Origin: an uncultured bacterium | GTDB lineage: Bacteria; Bacillota_I; Bacilli_A; RF39; UBA660 | NCBI GenBank assembly: GCA_949285775.1 | Contig: CASEAD010000049.1 | Span: 1-12,626, forward strand | Reading direction: 5' to 3' | Length of the DNA: 12,626 bases | In this document: positions 7,090 through 12,626 of the stretch, one piece after another | Numbering within the stretch: position 1 is the first letter of the stretch | How the letters are laid out: each line of letters begins with the position of its first letter | The notes under the pieces: generated by a model | Databases searched by the model: none | The model's input: only the letters and a program-made list of their open reading frames with translations | Told to the model about the DNA's origin: nothing | Program-made: the position numbers and the translations under genes

Positions 7090-7251
7090 TTATTTACTCC
7101 TTCCCAAATCTTTGATATAATCACTACCATTTATCTCTATTTTGGTATTATTATCTATAAGCCCCATTGTAGGTAATATTATTTTTGGCATACTTGCTTG
7201 TATTTTTTTTAATTTTTCTAGATAGTTTTCTTCTATATTTTTATTATCCAT
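7090..7251 (-). CDS. Small 53-residue protein between gamma and the pilin-like gene
   Basis: A short gene with start ATG 7251 and TAA 7090-7092. The start overlaps the end of the gamma gene by eight bases and is preceded by AGGTGATC, a good ribosome site. Its stop lies one base before the pilin ATG, and its last codons contain the pilin's ribosome site, so all three are coupled. The product has a charged N-terminal helix (about 4-20), a short hydrophobic middle (MPKIILPTMGLI) and a polar end. It has no signal peptide and I recognise no family. Tight coupling suggests a link with gamma or the pilin, perhaps as an adaptor; this is inference. Confidence 0.6.
   Translation of the reverse strand: MDNKNIEENYLEKLKKIQASMPKIILPTMGLIDNNTKIEINGSDYIKDLGRSK
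7097..7103 (-). promoter_or_regulatory. Ribosome binding site that fixes the pilin-like start
   Basis: The minus strand reads GAAGGAG at 7103 to 7097, eight bases ahead of ATG 7088. The in-frame ATG at 7130 has no comparable site and would add 14 residues to an otherwise typical prepilin leader. Confidence 0.7.
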
Positions 7252-8032
7252 TTTGATCACCTATGGCAATTAATGTTTTGAAGTTTTCTACATTTTTCTT
7301 ACAGGTTTCTTCATTTTTTTGTCTTGCTAGAGCATGTTTTTCTTCAACTTCTCTTTCTTCTATTTTATCTAGGGCCATTCTTGTAATTTGGTTTCTATTT
7401 AAATTTTCTGCAGCTTCGCTGATACATTCACACATTTTTAATTGATAGCATATATAGAAGGATACTAGGCTTATAAGCATTTTTTGTAAGTCTGTTTCTG
7501 CTACAAAGTCATTTCCTTCATAATACTCTCCTTCAAATTCTACAGGGAATGCTTTTATTTTTTTAAATTCAAAGGTTGTCGATGTATAATAGTGGTTATA
7601 ATATATATTTACCTCACTGTAATCCATATTTAGTAGTGATTTATCGATATAATGCTGTATTTCTAGGAAGCGTTCGTTAAAGTCATCTTTTTCTATTTTT
7701 AGAATAGTTTTATCATCTTTATATACTATTTTTTTGCCAATTATTATTTTATAGTTATCTGGATTATTTAAGATAGCACGTCTTACTGATGAGTTAAAAT
7801 CTCCACAATAGCCATAGTCATTAGCAACATAGATATCTAGTATTGGTTTATTAGGATCTGGTGTTAATCCTTTTTTATCTAAAACTATATTTTTATTATA
7901 GAGAATTTCACTTAATATTTTAGTTATTTCGTTACCAACATTTAGATAGTGTTCGGCTCTTTTTCTTGCTTTATCTACTCTTAGTAGAGAGTGAAAGTTC
8001 ATTACTTTAACAACGTTTTTTATGCTACTCAT
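7244..8032 (-). CDS. Divergent F1 ATPase gamma-like subunit (central rotor shaft)
   Basis: A 262-residue protein. Residues about 2-47 form the N-terminal shaft helix (SSIKNVVKVMNFHSLLRVDK...), matching the place of the 'IKRRIxSVKNTxKITKAMxMVA' helix of AtpG. NDYGYCGDFN at 71-80 corresponds to the highly conserved SDRGLCGGFN of gamma. Residues about 180-255 form the C-terminal helix, beginning with DLQKMLISLVSFYICYQL and ISEAAENLN, which matches the 'SEhxARmxAM' region, and ending in RQKNEETCKKNVENFK where normal gamma has RQxxITxEixEIVxG. The shaft fold is kept while the conserved ends have changed. It should rotate inside the alpha-beta ring. Strong ribosome site AAGGAGG is five bases upstream; it lies 9 bases after the five-helix gene. 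A place after beta and epsilon, not between alpha and beta, is unusual. Confidence 0.8.
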   Translation of the reverse strand: MSSIKNVVKVMNFHSLLRVDKARKRAEHYLNVGNEITKILSEILYNKNIVLDKKGLTPDPNKPILDIYVANDYGYCGDFNSSVRRAILNNPDNYKIIIGKKIVYKDDKTILKIEKDDFNERFLEIQHYIDKSLLNMDYSEVNIYYNHYYTSTTFEFKKIKAFPVEFEGEYYEGNDFVAETDLQKMLISLVSFYICYQLKMCECISEAAENLNRNQITRMALDKIEEREVEEKHALARQKNEETCKKNVENFKTLIAIGDQNG

Positions 8033-8041
8033 AAATCCTCC

Positions 8042-8572
8042 TTATACTTTATATTTTTTCTTTTTTAGATATTTATGATCTATTACAACATTATTAATAC
8101 TTTTAAATAAGTTATAGGTATAATATAGAAAGATAAATATTACTACTAATACTAAGATTATAAATAACATTATAGAACTATACTCTGTAGTTAGATAGTC
8201 ATATATTAAATAGACTACTTGGATAGCAAGGCAGTTAGTTATTGTTATTCCTATATCTTTGGGTAAGGCATTAAATTTATCCATAGAAATATCACTGATA
8301 AGAACTAATATTAGGGTAAACGCTACATAGATTATATTTAGTCCTGTAAAACTTACGGTAGCCCATACAAGGAATAAATAATTAATAGTAAGAGCAGATA
8401 CTGCGACTAAGGATGATGGTTTTAAATGGAGAAACATTCCATATAATTCTATATTTTTTTTGTCAAATTTAAATTTTTTACAGAAGATCATAAATGCAGT
8501 AAATAATCCTGCTAAAAAGATTAGTGCTACTACTAAGAAATTTATTAAGCCATTTATTATATCCATATCCAT
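8042..8572 (-). CDS. Five-helix membrane protein of the F1-like operon
   Basis: A 176-residue protein with about five membrane helices (7-30, 52-73, 74-94, 107-126, 131-153) and a Lys-rich C-terminal tail (KYLKKKKYKV) that should be cytoplasmic. It lies between epsilon and gamma, 4 bases after the first, so it is clearly part of the operon. A membrane partner of the rotor or stator is the natural guess. It contains no Arg at all and therefore cannot be a working F0 subunit a, which needs the essential Arg of its fifth helix. I recognise no family. The ribosome site ahead of ATG 8572 is weak (GTGATAGT), which fits coupling to epsilon translation. Confidence 0.65.
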   Translation of the reverse strand: MDMDIINGLINFLVVALIFLAGLFTAFMIFCKKFKFDKKNIELYGMFLHLKPSSLVAVSALTINYLFLVWATVSFTGLNIIYVAFTLILVLISDISMDKFNALPKDIGITITNCLAIQVVYLIYDYLTTEYSSIMLFIILVLVVIFIFLYYTYNLFKSINNVVIDHKYLKKKKYKV

Positions 8573-8576
8573 ACTA

Positions 8577-8828
8577 TCACTCTTCTATCATTAAATTGAA
8601 TACATTATTACTATTCATATAAAATCCTTTTATTTGTTTAAAAGATATATTAACATCTTTTCCTATTATATCGACATTTCCTACTATTTGACCTATTATT
8701 GATAAGTAGTCTTTCATAATAAGGAGGTTATAGTCTTTACTTACTATTCTTATTGATTTTATGTTATCGTACTCTACTAAGCCATGTGTCATATCAAATA
8801 CTCTTACTTTTATATCGTTATTAGTCAT
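8577..8828 (-). CDS. Short F1 epsilon-like subunit (beta-sandwich only)
   Basis: An 83-residue protein that matches the N-terminal beta-sandwich of AtpC: an opening strand (DIKVRVFDMTHGLVEYDNIKS), a strand-turn region (IRIVSKDYNLLIMKDYLSIIGQI) in the place of 'VxAxSxxGDLGILPxHxPxxxxL', then FKQIKGFYMNSNNVFNLMIEE in place of 'vsGGfvEVxxnkVtilae'. Usual epsilon has about 130 residues and a two-helix C-terminal domain that can block rotation; here it is absent, so the inhibitory switch is missing. It would bind gamma and the c-ring. The ATG overlaps the end of the beta gene by eight bases, a coupling typical of beta-epsilon pairs. Divergence is large, and the call leans on position as much as on sequence. 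Confidence 0.7.
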   Translation of the reverse strand: MTNNDIKVRVFDMTHGLVEYDNIKSIRIVSKDYNLLIMKDYLSIIGQIVGNVDIIGKDVNISFKQIKGFYMNSNNVFNLMIEE

Positions 8829-10167
8829 GATATTTTCCTATAAATAAGAATTTGCTTTCGTCGATATCATCATATTTGCCTGAAAGGATATTTTCGACAT
8901 CTATTAGGACATCTTCTATTTTAACGAACTGTCCTGGTATGTTGGTATATGCTTCCGCTACAAACATGGGTTGAGAAAAGTAATTTCTTAGTTTACGAGC
9001 ACGATAAAATATTCCTTTATCTTCTTCGGATAGTTCTTCGATACCTAAGACAGTAATAATTTCTTCTAGTTCTTGGTATCTGTTTAAGGTTTTTATGACT
9101 TGTTCTACTAAATTAAAGTGTCTTTCTCCTATTCTTTCAATATCAATTAATTTACTGTTTGAGTTAAAGACATCTATAGCGGGATATATCCCTAGTTCGG
9201 CTGTTTTTCTATCGAGAACTATTTGTCCATCCATATAACTCATTATGGTTTGAACGGATTCATCTGTTAAGTCATCAGCGGGTATGTATATAGCTTGTAC
9301 GGAAGTAATAGAACCGTTTTGGTTAGAGTTTATTCTTTCTTCTATTTTACTTATTTCACTGGCCATATCTGATGGATATCCGTTACCTATTAGGATTTGT
9401 TTTAATTCAGTAGCAATTTCACTTTTGGCTTGGATAAAACGATAAATATTATCTATAAATAGTAATACATCTTGTTTTTTTTCATCTCTTAAATATTCTG
9501 CCATCGTTAGTCCGGTATAGACAGCTTTACTACGTGAGACGGGGTTATCTCCCATTTGTCCATAAGCCATACTCATTTTATCTAGTAGGTTTGATTCTTT
9601 CATTTCAGAATATAGTTCTTGTCCTTCTCTGGAACGTTCTCCTATTCCGGTGAATACGGCATTAGAATTTAGGGAAGTATAGATATTATGTATCATCTCT
9701 TTTATTAATACGGTTTTCCCTACTCCGGCTCCACCTAGCAATCCCATTTTAAATCCTTTTTGTAATGGGGCAAAGAAGTCTATAACTTTTATTCCTGTCC
9801 ATAATATTTGAGACTCTATATTTAATTCTTCTAGGGTTGTGGTTGGATGATCTGTTTTTCTTTTATTAGCACTTATAAACTCTTTTTTATCAATTACATC
9901 TCCATAGGAATTAAAGATTCTTCCTAATATTTTATCTGAGTATTCTACTTCTACACCACTTGATATTTTAATAACAGGTGTTCCTTTTTTTAAACCTCTA
10001 GTTGAGTGTAAGCTTATACATTTAGCGCTTACATTATTTATTTCTACTACTTCAAAGGAATATTTATTATCTTGTGTTACTAAGATATCGCCTACTTTAA
10101 TAGATTTATCATTTAATACTACTTCGATGCTTATATCAAATATGGATATTATTTTGCCACTCTCCAT
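8821..10167 (-). CDS. F1 ATPase beta-like catalytic subunit
   Basis: A 448-residue catalytic subunit. The Walker A loop is GGAGVGKT (145-152), the catalytic Glu is E177 in GIGERSREG, Walker B is VLLFIDN with D239, and the adenine-pocket Tyr is Y328 in ELGIYPA. SITSVQAIYIPADDLTD (286-302) and EELSEED (367-373, DELSEED in ordinary beta) are kept, so ATP binding and rotation coupling are likely. Two changes stand out. The LLGR-IPSAVGYQPTLA motif, which carries a phosphate-binding Arg (R246 in E. coli), is here ELKQILIGNGYPSDMA with Q257 in its place. The GQMNEPPGARxRV segment is here GQMGDNPVSRSKAV. The start ATG 10167 follows GAGGGTG. The enzyme probably hydrolyses ATP with changed kinetics; a synthesis role is doubtful. 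Confidence 0.9.
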   Translation of the reverse strand: MESGKIISIFDISIEVVLNDKSIKVGDILVTQDNKYSFEVVEINNVSAKCISLHSTRGLKKGTPVIKISSGVEVEYSDKILGRIFNSYGDVIDKKEFISANKRKTDHPTTTLEELNIESQILWTGIKVIDFFAPLQKGFKMGLLGGAGVGKTVLIKEMIHNIYTSLNSNAVFTGIGERSREGQELYSEMKESNLLDKMSMAYGQMGDNPVSRSKAVYTGLTMAEYLRDEKKQDVLLFIDNIYRFIQAKSEIATELKQILIGNGYPSDMASEISKIEERINSNQNGSITSVQAIYIPADDLTDESVQTIMSYMDGQIVLDRKTAELGIYPAIDVFNSNSKLIDIERIGERHFNLVEQVIKTLNRYQELEEIITVLGIEELSEEDKGIFYRARKLRNYFSQPMFVAEAYTNIPGQFVKIEDVLIDVENILSGKYDDIDESKFLFIGKYHD

Positions 10168-10183
10168 TGTGTCACCCTCTTAT

Positions 10184-11593
10184 CTACTTATTATTTTCTT
10201 TTTGGTTATTAGTAGTTTCTTTTGATGGATTATTTTCTTTATTATCATTTTGATTACTGTTAGTATTATTTGAACTATTATTTTCTTGAGTTTCTTCTAG
10301 TAAGAAATTGAAATCGGCTTTCATTTCTTCTTTGGTTCTAGGGTTAAATTTATATTGTTTTAGTTTATCTAAAATTACTTTACCATCTTTCATTTTCTTT
10401 TGTAGTTCTTTGCTCATTTCATCAATATTGGCAAGTTCATATACTTCTCTTACTTCTAGGTAAGATAATAATTCTCTTCTTAATTTAGTACCTACTTTTT
10501 TCATATCTGGTGTTTGTACGGCACCACCTAGACGCGATACAGATAACCCGTAGTTAATAGCAGGTTTTTCACCTCTAGCAAAGTTTTTTGAGGATAATAC
10601 TAATTGTCCATCACATATCGAGATAATATTAGTAGAGATATAATCTGTAATATCAGAGCTTTTAGTTTCTACGATTGGTAGCATTGTAATTGAACCACCA
10701 TTAATATGTTGGGCTCCTTTTTCTAATAATCTTGAATGGGTATAGAATATATCTGATGGATAAGCATCACGGCCTGGTGTTTTATTACTGGTTAAGCTTA
10801 TTTCACGGTATACATCAGCGTGTTTCTTTAAGTCATCAAATACTACTAAGACGTCATATTTTTGCATCATAAAAGACTCCGCTATTGAGGTTGCTACATA
10901 AGGAGTTAAGTATGTTCTAGTAGGTAGTTCGTCGTTGAATGATGCTATTATTATGGTATAGCTAGCTGCACCTCTTTTGGTAAGTTCTATATATATATCT
11001 TTTACTTCTTTTTTAGTTTTACCTAATGCTACATAGATACAAATTACTTTTTTTCCTTTTTGATTTACAATGGTATCTAGTCCTATCTGTGTTTTACCGG
11101 TTTTTTTATCACCTATTATTAATTGTCTTTGTCCTTTACCTATTGGGTACATTAGATCAATACCAGATATTCCGGTTAATAGCTCTCTATTAACAGCACT
11201 TCTATCCATAATAGATAATGGTGGATTTTCAATAGGTACTTCAACTAATTTATCAAACTTTTTTCCAGCAATTAAGTCATTACCAAAGATATCAATTACT
11301 TTACCCATTGAATCTAAGCTAAATAAGCATTTGAATTCTTTTTTTAAGGAATAGACAATATCTCCTGGAACTATTTCTTCTTCGATATTAACTAAAGATA
11401 CTATTACTTTATTGGGATATATTCCCATTACGTAACCACTAGCTTTATTTCCTATGTTAATTGCTTCATAGAAGGCTACATCATTAAGTCCAGATACTTC
11501 TATATTATATTTTCCTACTTTAATAACTCTACCGGTGGAGTAAACATTTTCATTATTTTTTATATTATCTATTGTCTTATCGATATTATCCAT
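10184..11593 (-). CDS. F1 ATPase alpha-like subunit with truncated C-terminal domain
   Basis: A 469-residue protein (from ATG 11593). It has the N-terminal beta-barrel (about 15-85), the nucleotide domain with P-loop GDKKTGKT (161-168), PGRDAYPSDIFYTHSRLLEK in place of [20 protein letters not shown], and the arginine finger in SRLGGAVQ (R354), so it can complete the beta active site. The C-terminal domain is shortened: the catch-loop 'AQFGSDLD' region is reduced to ANIDEMS, and soon after LKQYKFNPRTKEEM the usual last 60 or so residues are replaced by a disordered tail rich in Asn, Ser, Glu and Lys (about 435-469). The start at 11593 follows AAAGG at about ten bases and leaves a one-base gap to the b-like gene; the longer start (GTG 11611) would overlap it. 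Confidence 0.88.
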   Translation of the reverse strand: MDNIDKTIDNIKNNENVYSTGRVIKVGKYNIEVSGLNDVAFYEAINIGNKASGYVMGIYPNKVIVSLVNIEEEIVPGDIVYSLKKEFKCLFSLDSMGKVIDIFGNDLIAGKKFDKLVEVPIENPPLSIMDRSAVNRELLTGISGIDLMYPIGKGQRQLIIGDKKTGKTQIGLDTIVNQKGKKVICIYVALGKTKKEVKDIYIELTKRGAASYTIIIASFNDELPTRTYLTPYVATSIAESFMMQKYDVLVVFDDLKKHADVYREISLTSNKTPGRDAYPSDIFYTHSRLLEKGAQHINGGSITMLPIVETKSSDITDYISTNIISICDGQLVLSSKNFARGEKPAINYGLSVSRLGGAVQTPDMKKVGTKLRRELLSYLEVREVYELANIDEMSKELQKKMKDGKVILDKLKQYKFNPRTKEEMKADFNFLLEETQENNSSNNTNSNQNDNKENNPSKETTNNQKENNK

Positions 11594-11594
11594 A

Positions 11595-12356
11595 CTATAC
11601 ATTCCTTTCACTTAAACTGAAATCATACATTTTATTTTTATATATTATTTTTATTCCACGATATATTTCAGGTGTGTATTCAGTTTTGATATATTTGCTT
11701 AGATGGTCATAATTTTCTTCTTTATTTCCTACGTATACTAAAATAGTTGGGTTATTTAAATCAATTAATTCTTCTAGGTAATTTATAAAGTTATCAATAC
11801 TTGTATCTTTATAAGTTGTTTTAAATGCTTCATATATTTTATATTCATTTTCTGTTAATAGTTCTTTAATGAAGTCTTCTATATTATCTAGAGTTTTTAT
11901 TTTATATAGAGTATCACTGTTGAATTTGTTTCTTAATTTTTGGCAAAAGTTATATACAGTGTCATCATTCTCTATATTAGAGATAAATTTATTTAATATA
12001 GAGTTATAATCAATATTAAATTTATCATCTATTTTTCTTGTTAGTTCAAAAATACTTTTATCTTGATATGTAGTTTTACTAAATAGGTCTATAATATTAT
12101 AATCAAATTCATAATTATTAAGATTATCTTTATTATTATTTTCTTTTCTTTGTAATTCTCGTTTCTTAATCTCTTTATCTATTTGATTTAGTTTTTGTTC
12201 TTTTTCATCTATTAAATGGTTATATTCTTGTAATTTATCTACGAAGTATAATTTTGTTTGAGCATTTATTTTATTAACAGTATTTCTTAAAATCATAAAC
12301 ATAGAAAATACAAGAAAGCCAATTATTAAGACCGCTACTAAGAATAAATATACCAT
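11595..12356 (-). CDS. b-like stalk protein with possible delta-like end
   Basis: A 253-residue protein with one N-terminal membrane helix (about 3-24), then a charged coiled-coil-like stretch (about 35-75: KLQEYNHLIDEKEQKLNQIDKEIKKRELQRKE), a mostly helical middle (about 90-205) and a short alpha/beta end (YVGNKEENYDHLSKY ... IYRGIKIIYKNKMYDFSLSERNV). The first half has the layout of subunit b, the peripheral stalk. The last strands look like the 'iGGixixvgdkvyDxSixxxL' end of subunit delta, so this could be a b-delta fusion, as known in actinobacteria and some others; sequence support is modest. The place between c and alpha is where atpF and atpH normally lie, and no separate delta gene is present. 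It starts three bases after the c-like stop without a clear ribosome site. Confidence 0.6.
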   Translation of the reverse strand: MVYLFLVAVLIIGFLVFSMFMILRNTVNKINAQTKLYFVDKLQEYNHLIDEKEQKLNQIDKEIKKRELQRKENNNKDNLNNYEFDYNIIDLFSKTTYQDKSIFELTRKIDDKFNIDYNSILNKFISNIENDDTVYNFCQKLRNKFNSDTLYKIKTLDNIEDFIKELLTENEYKIYEAFKTTYKDTSIDNFINYLEELIDLNNPTILVYVGNKEENYDHLSKYIKTEYTPEIYRGIKIIYKNKMYDFSLSERNV

Positions 12357-12359
12357 ATA

Positions 12360-12605
12360 CTACGCTACTAATGGGTTATAGAATAATAAGAAGAAACAGA
12401 ATAAGAATAAGAATAATAAGAATACTGATGTTATAATTAGAATAGTCATTATTGAGTGAACGACATCATTTTTAGTTTCGGGATTTCTGCCTACGGCTTC
12501 TGCTACTCTTCCTCCTAAAAGGCCTATTCCAATACCTAATCCTAGGAATGCTAAACCTAACATTATACCAATACTATTGGCAACGGCTGCTTGTACTGTT
12601 TCCAT
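12360..12605 (-). CDS. F0 c-like proteolipid lacking the ion-binding carboxylate
   Basis: An 81-residue hairpin protein. Helix 1 (about 8-32) has the Gly-rich pattern LGLGIGIGLLGGR of c subunits; the polar loop is VAEAVGRNPETKND with R40-N41-P42; helix 2 spans about 50-76. In ordinary c subunits the ion-carrying Asp or Glu lies 18 residues after the Pro of the R-Q/N-P loop (for example Glu in the LVEALP motif). Here that position is S60 in ILIITSVFLLF. No Asp or Glu occurs within either membrane helix, and the second half of helix 2 is Phe/Leu-rich. It should still form a ring that gamma and epsilon sit on, but proton or sodium transport by the usual path is not expected. Start ATG 12605 follows AAGGAG (12617-12622). 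Upstream gene is outside the window. Confidence 0.85.
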   Translation of the reverse strand: METVQAAVANSIGIMLGLAFLGLGIGIGLLGGRVAEAVGRNPETKNDVVHSIMTILIITSVFLLFLFLFCFFLLFYNPLVA

Positions 12606-12626
12606 ATAAAAATCATCTCCTTAAAC

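Noticed and set aside
8042..8572. Five-helix protein as F0 subunit a
   Set aside because: It has no Arg anywhere and none of the conserved helix motifs of AtpB.
11070..11354. Plus-strand frame opposite alpha
   Set aside because: It is antisense to the conserved nucleotide domain of the alpha-like subunit, with no ribosome site.

Overview
The window is AT-rich bacterial DNA using the standard code (Trp by TGG, TAA/TAG/TGA as stops). Shine-Dalgarno sequences (AGGTG, AAGGAGG) precede most genes. The spore-maturation genes spmA and spmB beside a dacB/dacF-type carboxypeptidase, plus a XerD of Bacillus type, point to a low-GC Bacillota, probably an uncultured Bacilli-like lineage. Taxon below phylum is inference. 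Apart from the 3' end of xerD, every gene lies on the minus strand, so genes are described right to left.

Right half (about 12605 down to 6876): a tightly packed run of genes, many overlapping or only a few bases apart. It encodes an unusual F1-type rotary ATPase: a c-like proteolipid, a b-like protein with a possible delta-like end, alpha, beta, a short epsilon, a five-helix membrane protein, gamma, a 53-residue protein and a Flp-type pilin-like protein. Alpha, beta, gamma and epsilon are recognisable, but gene order and content are not those of an atp operon. The c-like protein has Ser where the ion-carrying Asp/Glu should be. Beta has Gln where the catalytic-site Arg of the LLGR-IPSAVGYQP motif should be. 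Alpha has lost the end of its C-terminal domain and carries an Asn/Ser/Lys tail. Epsilon is only the beta-sandwich. No ordinary a subunit is visible, although the gene upstream of c lies outside the window. I infer that this machine probably does not make ATP from an ion gradient but uses ATP for some other mechanical or transport task. It is the best candidate here for an undescribed system.

Middle (6746 to 4137): a good sigma-A-like promoter at 6718-6746 starts a second unit of unrecognised genes: a 119-residue protein, a small protein that looks frameshifted near its end, and a 543-residue protein with a transglutaminase/papain-like Cys-His-Asp arrangement.

Left (3967 to 260): a dacB-spmA-spmB operon with 8-base overlaps, as in the sporulation operon of Bacillus subtilis. 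It is followed by a membrane-anchored ComEC-like metallo-beta-lactamase fusion and a small Cys-rich DUF1540 protein. A hairpin flanked by T/A runs lies between the convergent DUF1540 gene and xerD and can end transcription from both sides. No stretch over 300 bases lacks a gene, and I saw no tRNA, rRNA, CRISPR array or insertion sequence.
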